DNA from: Cladochytrium replicatum
Taxonomy: Eukaryota; Chytridiomycota; Chytridiomycetes; Cladochytriales; Cladochytriaceae
DNA length: 64,000 bases
Direction of reading: 5' to 3'
NCBI GenBank assembly: GCA_025526935.1
Contig: JAHLKD010000057.1
Span: 248,001 to 312,000 of the forward strand
In this document: piece after piece, positions 21,992 through 32,962 of the stretch
Position numbering within the stretch: the first letter of the stretch is position 1
Layout: each line of letters begins with the position of its first letter
Program-made: the position numbers and the translations under genes
The notes under the pieces: generated by a model
Seen by the model: the letters and a program-made list of their open reading frames with translations, nothing else
Databases searched by the model: none
Told to the model about the DNA's origin: nothing

Positions 21992-24342
21992 ATGGTGGAA
22001 GCGATGGACAGGCATGCGGGGGGATCATCTTCTACGAAACATATACACCCGTACGACCCAAATGACCTACCATCAGGGGAAACTGTTCCAATTCCAGGTA
22101 AAGAATCCATTTCTTTATCATTTACATTCCCGCTTACGTGAGTGCTCTTTGAAGATACCGATGCCATGATCGAGAAGGCTTTGGAGCAATACGAGGTGGG
22201 AACTAGATCTTCAGGGAAAAAATTGGCTAACGTCTGCCAAAGAGCCTGAACACAACGGTGCGCGCCCTTGATTTGATCGATCATGAAATCTCCGAATATG
22301 AGGCACACTTAAAGGAGCTTTCGGAAGAGATCACCGCAAAACAGAGGGATGCAAAGAAGCTGGAGACAGATTTGTAAGTCTGCGCTCCAGATGACAGTGG
22401 CATACCATTAACTAGTGTACGCACGCAGAAACAAAGTGAATTACAAAATTAAGCGACTGGAGAATGGGGGTATTCGAAAATTCGTAGCAAAGATTATGCA
22501 CGGAATTTCGCAGGCGTCAGGCAGTAGCGGGGGAGAGACGATTGAAGAGGAGAAGAAGCGAACCCGAGATGAACTCGTTCAGGCACTGGCTGATCTCAAA
22601 TCGGAAATGGAGGACCTTCTGCTTTTACAGCATGAAGAGTCTGAGCAGGTAAGATATTTCTTCTGGTTTATCAGCGATGTGTGTGTTGATGTTCCTCTTT
22701 AGCTGGAGGCAATCAAGGTTGAGCGTGAGGAATATCAATGGGTGCGGGCAGAGTTAGACGAGCTTTTGGCACAAGTATTCGATGGACCCTCTCCAAATTA
22801 TACACATGAAGACGATCTGGAGGAAGAAGTGAAGTCCTGTAAGGCACAGTGCGAACGAGTAAGCATTTAACCCACAAATGAAAAAAAGCTTAATTATATG
22901 TCTACAGCTTACAGATGTCATCGAAAAGTATGGATTGATGGCTGAAATTATCGCCACTGTAACTGTAGAGATCGACAAAGGTGTTAAGCTCATTCGAGAA
23001 GCGAAAGGTCTCTGCGTTAGAAAAGATCGCTCTTTTCCAAAAGCGCTAGAGACCTATGATCAAGTGGAACCAATTGGGATGGGAATTCTTGCACTACTTA
23101 CACAGGCTGTCGACGTGGTAACATCTTTTCAGTCGTTCATTGATGACTTTGGCTTCTTCCCAGTAGCACGCGATCTCGGCTTCACACCGTCAAAGACAGG
23201 TAGCGAGCCACGCGTATCTCACTCTTGTGAGTCTTAACAGCTTTGCTGTAGATTACTACGGTTTTCTCCAGCATCTTCGGGATTGCACCCGGCACTTTTT
23301 GGTGTTAAAGTACAGACTTGCTCGTACTGCAGTTCAAATACCTACTCGGATCAGTGAGACAAAAGAACGCCTTGATCGAGAAGTGAAGGCAATGGAGGCA
23401 GCAAAGTCAAAGCACTTTGCGCTTCGTAAGCAAATCGTCGAGCATGCATGGTGGGAACGCACGGCGGAAGCTGCTCTTGATGATACTGGTTCGGTGCTTC
23501 TCCATGATCTCACCTTCGAGGTTGTTCGCGAGGACACTGGCTCCGTTCTTGTCCACGACAACAATTCCGATCATGAGGAAGACGAAGAGAGCCACTACGA
23601 AACGACTGACTTTTCAGCCGCTGGTCCCTCAAGACTCATTCATGCAGAAGCCTCCTCTTCATCAGCAGGAGTCGCCTCACACTCGCTCATGCTCAGACCT
23701 ACTGATTCTCCCCTGAGTGAGGAACCTGGTGGGCTTATCCGTTCCATCTCTGCGATCGAGCTGTATAAACAGGGTATCGAGGCTGTCCGCTCGGGGTCGT
23801 TCAGTTCGGACAGAGCTCGTCCTTCGCTTTCCGGTGGAGGAGGCGGAGGAGTCGTGATTTTGAGTGAGGACTCGGAAGCGTTTCATGTGACAATGCGACC
23901 ACCACGAGAATCACTAGCTTCGTCGCACCGACCTTCGATTGATGGACAGCGTCCAGCACTGGATATTCCTCACACATCAACATCCGCTATCCGCCGACCT
24001 TCTAACAGCTCTCCGATCGCGCTTTCCTCATCGCCTCCAAAACATCCGCGTGCGCGTTCGCAATCAGCTGGATTGAGACCGTGGCTTCCTGCCTCGTTTC
24101 CACCGCTCGTGAATCATCAAGATGCCCATGTCCCACCAGTACCTCAACTGCATCGTGGCGTTGTACCTGGAGGCTCATTGGGTGCCGCAAGCGCAACTGT
24201 CGTGGATTTAGATAACGATACCATGAGTACGCGGTCGGTAAGGTCAAACCTGATAATGGTACCACCGCCATACGATTCAATCGTCGCACTTCAACGGCAC
24301 CCTGACGGACCAGGAGCTGTTTCCTCACCATCGGAGTTGTGA
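21992..24342 (+). CDS. Coiled-coil protein with Ser/Pro-rich tail, function unknown
   Basis: Seven exons: 21992-22097, 22155-22195, 22243-22373, 22429-22648, 22703-22858, 22908-23199 and 23252-24342, giving 678 residues. The first half is charged coiled coil (DLIDHEISEYEAHLKEL, EEEKKRTRDELVQALADLK, LEAIKVEREEYQWVRAEL). A more ordered middle follows (YGLMAEIIATVTVEIDKG, DYYGFLQHLRDCTRHFL) with paired helices before the tail (RISETKERLDREVKAMEAA). The C-terminal 300 residues are low-complexity, with acidic HEEDEESHYE, a glycine run and many Ser-Pro sites, typical of a phosphorylated disordered region. No family recognised. It follows the previous coiled-coil gene in the same direction; the two share style but no obvious sequence similarity, so they are not a clear tandem duplicate. 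Confidence 0.75.
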
Positions 24343-24815
24343 GGAAGAGAGAGTGGAGCTGTTCTTTGGGAATTTGTTTTTCGCCGTTCTATGTTCCTTG
24401 TACACTGCAATAGTCATTCGAATGCTGCCTTGATTTTTTCTTTTCCAAATATTTTATTGAACCTGTTCGTGAGCTAGAATCGAGTCCTCATTTTCCAGCG
24501 GCATGAAGGAGACAGATTGGTAATCGTGGTTCAGGTAAGGCAACTCCCATGTTTTTTAAATGGAGTTTGAACAAGCTGAGTTTTATATGAGTTTTATACC
24601 ATCAATTCCAGTTTGGTTGACGATCAATTTTCCGAGGAATCGTTGATCGACCCAATCATTCTCACAACATAGTATTGATCATTGGTGTGTTGTGTGAGGA
24701 AGTCACAGAGGTTATTAATATCAAATCAGCTTCACGTCCATTGCTTCAGCAGGTTATACCAGGCCTGTAAGCGCAACGGTGCTCACAGTGTGAGAAACAG
24801 TCTTCAAATGAAAGG
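24343..24815. other. Intergenic, no gene recognised
   Basis: Lies between two plus-strand genes. AT-rich, with short frames only; it should hold the terminator of the coiled-coil gene and the kinase promoter. Confidence 0.4.
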
Positions 24816-26395
24816 ATGGGTTGCTGTTCATCACGTTCAGATATCGAGCCAGCCAGCGACGAAGTCCACCTAAAGCAGTTCCGGATTGTACGGGTGATCG
24901 GAAAGGGGGCGTTCGGCAAAGTCTGTATAGTTGAGAAGAAGTCGGACAAACAGCTTTTCGCCTTGAAATACATTTTGAAGGAGAAGTGTATCGAAGACAG
25001 GGCGGTCAAACACATCGTTCAGGAACGAAACTTGCTAGAACAGATTAAGCACGAGTTCGTATGCAACCTGCGATACTCGTTTCAGGACGACAACTATATG
25101 TTCATGGTGCTTGATCTGATGCTCGGTGGTGATGTGCGGTTTCACCTCGACAAGCCGTTTTCGCCGGTTTGTAAAACCGTCCAGCAGTTGTCGTGGGTGA
25201 AGTCTAAATTCGTTTAGGATGCTGCCCGTGTGATCATTGCAGAAGTAGCATCCGCGTTGAATTATCTACATACAAACCATATCGTTCATAGGGATTTGAA
25301 GCCGGAGGTATATGTTAACAAGATGATGAGAGATCGCTTATAAGAATGACTCTGTTGTCAGAATATTATTCTCGACGAAGCAGGGCATGCTTATCTCACC
25401 GACTTCAACATTGCCGTCAAATTTACACCCGGGAAACCTCTAAAGACCATTGCCGGGACTGAGCCATGTAATTTTCGACGCTTCCTTCCAGCATTTTTGG
25501 GGATTGATGTAACTTACTCTTGATAGACATGGCTCCAGAATTGCTCCTCGGTGTTGGATATTATACCAGTGTGGATTGGTGGTCTCTTGGGGTGATCCTG
25601 TTCGAAATGGTTTTTCGAGAACGACCTTTTCGTGGGAAGGACAAGAGGGATAAGATTCAAAAGGGAGAATGGTATTTTCCTCCAGAGAACAAACCAAGGG
25701 TCCCTCGCCGTCGATCATCGGCATCACCAACACGCTCACAGACCAGCACAATATCGGAAGTGGTCAATCCAGTTTCACCAGAATGCTGTTCGCTTATTGA
25801 AGAGCTCCTGGAATCAGAACCGGAGCAAAGGATAGGTGTCGGCGCAAATAAAGAGGCGTTTCGAAAGCACGCCTATTTCAATGGGCTGGACTGGCAGGCG
25901 TTGGAGCGAAAACAGGTATCCCCGTTATTCGTACCGCCCAGCAAAGCAAGTAACTTCAACGCGATGTTGGATCTGGAAGAAGTGCTCTTGGAAGATCGGC
26001 CGCTAAAAGCGACAAATCGGAAGGCGGATATTACCAAAATGTCGGAGGCCATGATAATGATTGAAAAGGACTTCCTGGTAAGATCTCGTTAAAGTTTTTC
26101 TTCCTGCCACTAACCATAGCGATGAACTCCTGTCCAAAAATAGTACTATGACTACACAAATCCGACAAAAAGAAAATCCTTGATCCCGCCGATGGAAGAC
26201 ATGGCTAAAGTAGCGGTACACAAAAGCAATACAAGCATATCGATGGCTTCCCAAGAATCGAGCGTGCAAAACAATCCACCAGGGTTTCTTCAAGTTGCAG
26301 GTGATATCGCCCCACGGCCACGAGGAATGTCTCGACCAAACACTCTGCTGTCTTCCAAACGCTCTTCCTTTGGGAGTGATCCCAATGCACAATAA
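24816..26395 (+). CDS. AGC-type Ser/Thr kinase of the YANK (STK32) family
   Basis: Exons 24816-25166, 25218-25307, 25362-25467, 25527-26077 and 26144-26395 give 449 residues. It opens MGCCSSRSD, a strong N-myristoylation plus palmitoylation signal, so membrane attachment is likely. The kinase core has GKGAFGKV, the lysine in [18 protein letters not shown] and GTEPYMAPE. The magnesium motif reads TDFNIA instead of DFG; animal YANK kinases show the same DFN, which together with [19 protein letters not shown] makes the family assignment firm. Residues about 230-260 carry a Ser/Arg-rich insert ([11 protein letters not shown]) in the C-lobe. The C-terminal extension is Ser-rich and has no AGC hydrophobic motif. 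Substrates of YANK kinases are poorly known. The last exon follows a GT-AG intron that keeps FLYYDYTNP in frame. Confidence 0.92.
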
Positions 26396-26451
26396 TAAAT
26401 GTCCGGTCTCTGTTCCCCACAAATTTCCAATGTTTTTGCTCGTCAAATTCA

Positions 26452-27196
26452 GGGGCTCAACTGCTTCGTCGTCTGTCTCTCCAAAGCGATCGTCTGCTCG
26501 TGGTTACTTCATCTTCAAAGACGATGCCCTTCGTGTAATGTCCGGGCCACCAGACCCACTGATGGAACCCTACATAGCCGTTTCGCACATGTGGGGAGAT
26601 GATCCTTCTGAATTGATTCGATGTCTCCACTGCAAATTCCCAGCACAAAGTGCTTGCGACCAAGGAGCTCGATGCATTGCAGGTCAAGCAATCATGCAAC
26701 ACAAAACGATGACAATGTGGTTCGACGTCATGTCGATCGACCAAGAGGATGGTACCGATGTCAGTGCCCAAGGTTTCATCATGGGAAATATTTTCAGTAG
26801 TCCACCTGTGTAAATGTGCTTCTGGACGAGCCCGATTATGAGGTGAGGCATTGACGTAACCATACTGTGAAAATGAGCATTCAAAATTCTTTTAAAAGCG
26901 CTACTTCGATAGCAGTAGCTCGTATCAGTTTTATGAGGTAAAGCGAATGATTAGAGGCCTTGGGGTTGAAACAACCTTAACCTATTCTCAAACTTCAAAT
27001 CTGTAAGACCTCCGGGTTACTTAATTGAACCCGGAGATTGAATGAGAGCTACTAGTGGGCCATTTTTGGTAAGCAAAACTGACGATGCGGGATGAACCGA
27101 ACGGTGAGTTAACGTGCCAGACTACACGCTTATTTCGACACCACAAAAGCTTTTAGTTCATCTAGACAGCAGGACGGTGGCCATGGAAGTCGGAAT

Positions 27197-27230
<34 letters not shown>

Positions 27231-28829
27231 TGAACTAGTCCTTACATAAAGCGGTGAAATCTCTTCAAGAGTCGGATCTCAGTATAGCTCGTGCTCTAGC
27301 TCGAAGGGAAGAACGACTGGTTGGAAAAGTTACCGACGTGGAATTGATGGTCAAATTCTTGCGAACTAGTATGCTCGTTAAGCTGGTAATCGAAGCGAAT
27401 TACATGAAGCGTGCATGGACATTCCAGGAATGGTGTTTGGCACGCGATGTTACATGTTCTGCGAGACACGGTTGCCGATTCGAGATTACAAATCTTCAAT
27501 GGCACCGCTCTGAGATATCCGTCTTGCACTCCGAGCGTTGACGTATGAACCAGGTATTCCACTAAATTTGTACGACCAACTCTCTGGAGCCGCTCTCTTG
27601 ATGTCTCGGTTCGAGGATATTCTCACTCACACCAAGCTCCGAGACCGAATTCTCAGCTTACTCGCACAGCGTGAGAATTCTTCACTGTCTCTGCAAGAGA
27701 AAGCGGAAGTCCTATTCGATCTGCGCCGAGAGGTTCCCTGAATCTTTCTGATAGCAGAGAGCTCGCTCGAAACAATGCACATGGCCTTACAGGAGCACTA
27801 GATGACGCTGCTCCATTGTATTCTACCGCGGATAGACATTCCCGGTTCAGGGCAGATGCAGTCCCAACCTTGGTGTCTATGCTTTCGATATCCTTCCAGT
27901 ACAACAGTGATGATTCTCGGGCAAATTTATACCAGAGGATTGCGATTGCCATGAGAACTGTGGCAGAGAGCGCGAGCTACCCCTATGCACCACAACTGGT
28001 TCAGCCTGTCAATCGACTCAATGCGCAGCAAGTCACAGGTGCATTAGGTCTTGGACTGGGTATTGCGTTCCCTAATGTGTCTCATTTTGGCTACCTGCGA
28101 GTCCAGACAGAAGTTCGATTCGTTGATGGACGGTTTGCGATATTTTTTAAGCTCAGCATTCTTGGAAAATCGATCAGGCACAGTATGAACGACATCGTGC
28201 ACTCTCCAACTGTTTCCGACCCAGATCTTATCCATGCTTTTCAGCTTCGCACTCGTACAACCCAACCGAGACTATTGATTTCAGCGAAATTGTTTCAGGA
28301 CTGTCCGGGCGTGCTTGTAGACTGTGGCCACGATATCCTCGAATCGCTCAGCCTGCAAGGAAGCTTTCTCCAGAGCTCGAGCGATACACACTTACTGCCA
28401 GAACTGCATACAACCTGCCCGTTAACGACTATCAACGTGGTCAACGTGCACAATGTTTCTTGCGCGTGCAATTACCTAACACCTCGAGGCTTCTTCCATT
28501 CGGGTTGGATACACGATCAATTCGCTAGAAAAGATGGGGATTTTTACATTGTTTTTGTTTCAAACCCAAGTTTGCTGGTAGATGCGGACAGTTCTGGACA
28601 AGTGGAGGCAGTGTCTGGGTATTTTCGAGTGACAATCGACCGATTCTTATCAGGACAAGAGACAGAATGTATAGGGCGTTGTTTGAGGCTGGAAACAAAT
28701 GCGGGTGCACCACCAATTGTGTCATGGTCCAGTTATAATGCTCACGCATGGTACCCAGCTAAGTGCTGCCTGCAAACAACATTAGTTGACTATGAGACAC
28801 TTTGTATCCATGCGCTGAAAGTTATTTAA
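26452..28829 (+). pseudogene. HET-domain-like gene, apparently decayed
   Basis: Three HET (heterokaryon-incompatibility) blocks appear in order: YIAVSHMWGDD at about 26570, MWFDVMSIDQEDGTDVSAQ at about 26718, and YMKRAWTFQEWCLARDV at about 27400. Between blocks two and three, VNVLLDEPDYE fits only after a one-base shift near 26795, and a 28S rRNA fragment follows. A second one-base shift is needed near 27515 to join LQWHRSE to RALTYEPGIPL. Farther on, a 62-nt intron (27671-27732) joins LRDRILSLLAQ to SLNLSDSRELARNNA, and the frame stays open to 28829. HET domains trigger cell death in filamentous ascomycetes. Either this is a recent pseudogene or the two shifts are assembly errors. Start codon uncertain. 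Confidence 0.55.
26908..27243 (+). rRNA. 28S (LSU) rRNA fragment, diverged, inside the HET-like gene
   Basis: The plus strand reads as a stretch of eukaryotic large-subunit rRNA: AGCTCGTATCAGTTTTATGA, GGTAAAGCGAATGATTAGAG, AACCTATTCTCAAACTT, GTGGGCCATTTTTGGTAAGC, GATGCGGGATGAACCGAACG, GTTAGTTCATCTAGACAGC-like, GGACGGTGGCCATGGAAGTC and GAATCCGCTAAGGAGTGTGT, ending CGAATGAACTAG. Order and spacing match the 28S molecule over about 335 nt. Several normally invariant positions are changed (for example AAAACTGACGATG for AGAACTGGCGATG), and no other rDNA flanks it, so it is a non-functional fragment. Recognition is from the known LSU sequence, not from an alignment. Confidence 0.88.
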
Positions 28830-28868
28830 GCTGTCCAGGGTTCATTATCATGTTTGATTTTGAGATAT

Positions 28869-30469
28869 TCACATATGCGAAGTGAGATCCTTCCAGGCGA
28901 GCATCTTCTCGGAAATATCTCCCAAAGTTTTCGTACCCATGAGTTTCATGGCAATCTCAAATTCTTCGCCAATTAAATCGATTGCCCTCTCAACCCCTTG
29001 TTGTCCATAGATTAAGCTGTATAGGAATGGTCTCCCAATCCCAACCGCATTGGCTCCCAACGCCAGAGCTTTTAACACATCCGTCCCTCTTCGAATTCCG
29101 CCATCGACGTAAACCTCCATTTTCAACCCCTCCTTCCGCAGTGCAGCCATTACTTCGGCCAACACCTCAATTGCAGCCCGAGAGCCATCCAATTGACGAC
29201 CGCCATGATTGGATATCACGATGGCGGGACAGCCAGCTCGTGCAGCAAGAACCGCATCTTCTCCAGTCTGAACTCCTTTCAACACAATCGGCACGGACGT
29301 CAGTTCTCTCAACCACTTAAGATCGCTCCAGCTGAAGTTCATATCGTGCTTCATAAATGCGGTCGTTTCTTCTTTAGCATCGGCACCGAGCTTTGTATGA
29401 ATGTTGGTTTGGTGCACCAATTTCGCTCGTGTGTGTCGCTCCCTCCGTGCGACCACTGGCGCATCTACAGTGACAAAAATTGCTTTCACTCCAAGGTTCG
29501 CGACCCGTTTCACAAGCTCGGCTGTTCGCTCTCGATAAGGGGAAATGTACAATTGGAAGAACTGGGAATAGAAGGCGAGTGAGCATAATATTCTGAAGTT
29601 TAAATGCTTGAAACTTACCTGAACTTGCCCTGGAGCTCGCGCCGCAACAATTTCTTCGTAGCTGCACGACGAGAGAGTGGGAATCATCTGGATGATTCCT
29701 TTCTTCACTGCAGCTCGAGCTAATCCCACCTCGCCGTCTGGATGCATAAGCTTGCCCATTGCTGCGCCAGAGATATATATTGGCAACGATGAGGGGAATC
29801 CGAGTATGTTGGTACGTGTGTCGACCAACGCAACATTGATGAGAACACGGGGTTTCAGCCATATGCGATAGAATGCTGACTGTTTGATTGGACATAAGAC
29901 TCCATTAATGCTTACAGCAGCTGATTGTATACTGACGCGATTCTCCCTTAACGTGATTTCATCGGAAGATCCAGTCGATACATACGCCCATGACTCCGCG
30001 TGCAAAGTTTCTTTTGCTACAGCCTGCGGAAAAATGGTTAACAAATCCGTTTAACGATCCAAATACCTTTTATACCTCAAAATCAAATAAATTCAGCATG
30101 GTCGAGAGTGGAGGAAGCTTTGGCCGACTTTCCACAACTTCAGTTGGATGTGCATTGACGCTCGAATTTTTTGCTTCGGCAGTTCCGATGACACGGACAT
30201 AGCCAGCGCCATCTTCCAGAAGAGTAGTGTTATGCACGCTCAGGAATGCGTTTGTTGCATCTTTGCCAGCCTCTCTCAAAATCAGCGCTGCACCTCCGGG
30301 ATGTTTTGACAAAAATCCGCTCACATCAACGACTGAAGAACGTAGCATGAAGTAAGAAATCACACCTTTTCTGCTTCTACACACAATCACCTTTGCCATG
30401 CACCACAATCCAGCAATCGCCCTCAGAAATGTGCTTCCGAATCTCATCCCATGAAATACTTGCATCCAT
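28869..30469 (-). CDS. Flavocytochrome b2-like L-lactate (2-hydroxyacid) dehydrogenase
   Basis: Exons 30469-30391, 30332-30076, 30023-29937, 29879-29619 and 29561-28869 give 458 residues. The N-terminal cytochrome b5 domain has VVDVSGFLSKHPGG and a second haem-ligand candidate in SVHNTTLLED. The FMN-dependent alpha-hydroxyacid dehydrogenase domain shows PIYISGAAMGKLMHPDGE, IFVTVDAPVVARRE, VPIVLKGVQTGEDA, the catalytic His and Arg in ISNHGGRQLDGS, and VDGGIRRGTDVLKALALGA. Yeast CYB2 oxidises L-lactate in the mitochondrial intermembrane space and passes electrons to cytochrome c. Here no presequence is visible: the protein begins with DASISWDEIRKHISEGDCW, directly at the b5 domain, so it may be cytosolic, or an upstream exon is missing. 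Two introns (29936-29880 and 29618-29562) are each 57 nt and free of stops in frame. Confidence 0.9.
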
Positions 30470-31691
30470 TTATGTGGCAGCGTGGGAAAGGTCGCGCAAT
30501 CCCAAATTCGACAGGGCGACTCACATTAATATCGTGAATTGATCAGAAGTAGGGAACTAAAGAATCACGTTAAATCGAATGCGGAAAGATTGTATACCGA
30601 ATAAAAAGTTACTATTCCCCTGACACGCATTACTTTAAAATAGGCTCGTGAGGCAGCTTAACTGGTGAGTTAATCTCTGACTATCCGCTGTTTTTTAGAT
30701 GCATTTTACAACTTGTCCCAGCGACCTGACTTCGATTGCTGTGTTGTGGCGCTCAAACATTCAGCACCCGCTCAGCACACTTCGTCGGATTCTCTCCCTC
30801 TGCCAGCCAAAATCTTTATCCGTTCTCAGAGTCTCATTCATCGCATCTTTTTGCTGGTCAATCCCACAACCATGCTATCGAGATCCACATCAGCTAATCG
30901 TATCGCCACACAGCTTGCTAGATGCACATTCGACAATTTTCGCACCTGGATTATAAACCATGAAATGAACCTCGTAGGACCCATCTTGCGTACGAAGAAA
31001 CAGGGATCCGTGTCGTAGTTTTGTATCCGCTCAACAACAATGCCCGGAAAATGCACCCGATCTTCTGGACGAGCATCGCTGGATGTCCAATTCCCATCGG
31101 ACCATATCAAGGGTAAATCTACATGTACCTCCCTGTTGTTTGCAGGTGGCTCAAGGACGAAACTAATCGCTCCACAATCCACGATAAAAGCTTCTTCTCT
31201 GACTGGATGCCTTTCTATCTTGTTGGAACCGATGACAGGTTACGTTGATCATGGCTCGAGCGGATTTTGTCGAATCAAAAGACACTGGCGAGAGCATAGA
31301 ATGAGTTCGTTGCGCTGTTGCCAGTCGATCCCGATGCAGTAGAAGAGTTCGTCGGGCAACACTGAGCCACTATGATGGGACGGGTTGGAATCCACATGGA
31401 CGAAGCGGAGTTGAGAGAACTGGCGAAGTTGAGAATGGCCCAAACTATTTTTGAGTCCCACCAAGGGAAAGACGCTCAAGCAAGGGACACATTTCAGCGA
31501 TAGCGTGGATCCACTCGTTCGTCATTCACGGCCACCATCTAACGATTACAACGAACACCATAAAACATAACGGAAGACAAAACAGCTGGTGCTCGACAAA
31601 AACTTCCTTCACAAAGAAAAACATCAAACAAAACAAGAAAAACCGAAGTCCAAAATTCTCCCCAAATTCCTCTGACGAAAGCGCTTGACCA
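30470..31691. other. Gene-poor stretch, possible degenerate frames
   Basis: Minus-strand frames at 31479-31249 (LFYCIGIDWQQRNELILCS) and 31182-30838 (REVHVDLPLIWSDGNW) have protein-like composition but do not join cleanly and match no family I recognise. They may be remains of a gene. Confidence 0.3.
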
Positions 31692-32111
31692 CTACAACGT
31701 TTCTCGTGTAATCAGTTCGAGCGAACTCAATCTTTCTCCATAATGGAAATCTGACACGTCGTCTTCTCGGTAGCACAAGCAGACAAAATCTTCAGCAGCG
31801 AGAACTTGATCGACTTGACAGGACCCCACGTGTTCTAGCGTCCTTGCCATTCGCATCACAAACCTGCACTTGAGGTGAGCAAAATCCGTCACGTCAATCA
31901 CAGTGATACCATCATCATCGTTGTGACCATCGTACAGACCCCCATTTTCATAGTCCCAAGTGGCCGTATTTTGTTGAAGGGCAGAAGTGATATGGGCACT
32001 AGGTTGCTGCAAAATCATCTGCTGGGTTTGAGGGATCTCTGAGCCATGCGAGGACTTGGAAGAGAGGATGAAGAAGAAAGTTACCTTAGATCCATTGGTA
32101 GTTTGCAGCAC
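31692..32111 (-). CDS. Hypothetical protein, 139 codons
   Basis: An open frame with protein-like composition: WDYENGGLYDGHNDDDG, VIDVTDFAHLKCRFVM and VLAAEDFVCLCYREDD. No family is recognised and no flanking exon is clear. The alternation of hydrophobic and charged residues suggests coding sequence, but it may be part of a larger or broken gene. The interval to 32,960 holds only short frames. Confidence 0.3.
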   Translation of the reverse strand: MLQTTNGSKVTFFFILSSKSSHGSEIPQTQQMILQQPSAHITSALQQNTATWDYENGGLYDGHNDDDGITVIDVTDFAHLKCRFVMRMARTLEHVGSCQVDQVLAAEDFVCLCYREDDVSDFHYGERLSSLELITRETL

Positions 32112-32962
32112 TAATTCAGTGATAGCCAGAGCTGGTTTTGCGGATGCCCAACATACAATTGGATTAAGACAGATGATTCACATTAAATACAAGAACACAA
32201 ATTTTTATGTCCTCAGCTCGAGTCAAAGCTAAAGCTCCTCAAGCGCTCTAGCAACTTCATCGTCAATGATCGCATCTGAAGAAGCAAGCAGTCAACAGAA
32301 CAATCATTCTTTTCTGGAAGTATCATTTTCCCAGTTTCTTCTTTCAAATTCAAAGGCGTGAACAATTTTTTTGGTCATAGCCGTTTCGGAAGTGGAACGG
32401 TTCTGCGAGGAGTCTGAATTTCTTCAGGTTCAGAAGAAGACGATATTTTTTAACGGCTTCGACGTCGCCACACGATGGTACACACTCCCTAAGTCCATCT
32501 TGTAGCTTGCCTGAAATTGCATACTGACTTCATATACTGGCTCGCCAATGGATTTGGGAAAGTCACAGGCAGCTGCAGTTCCGATTGCAGATGCTGTTTT
32601 GGGAGATCTTCCAGGCTCTCCCATGGATTTGGAAAAGTTGGTTTTGTCAGCGCTACCAGCAGCGACTCCATCGTTGGATTCGATAGTGATGGGAGATTTT
32701 GTGGGACGTTGGCTTGGGTTGACGCGAACCTGACTTGACGTGGAGGAAAGTTATTAGGCGGACGTTGTGGAGGTCGGGTGATGGATCGGGGAGTATCGGA
32801 CCTTGTTTGATGGACATTTCTAGAAGGGTAGTTTAAGGGACAGCAAGAACCAAAGTTTACGCTTCAATAGATAGGGACCTCATAGCTTCAAATTTCTTTA
32901 TGGGGTACCATTTTGTCCGGTGCATCAGCATTGGTGACAGAAATTCCTCGCTCACTTGAATA

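Noticed and set aside
26901-26939. Possible HET exon continuing DYE with RYFDSSSSYQFYE
   Set aside because: These bases belong to the 28S rRNA fragment; the open frame is a coincidence.
30838-31479. Minus-strand frames that might form a gene
   Set aside because: They do not join with plausible splice sites and match no known family, so they are only mentioned as possible remains.
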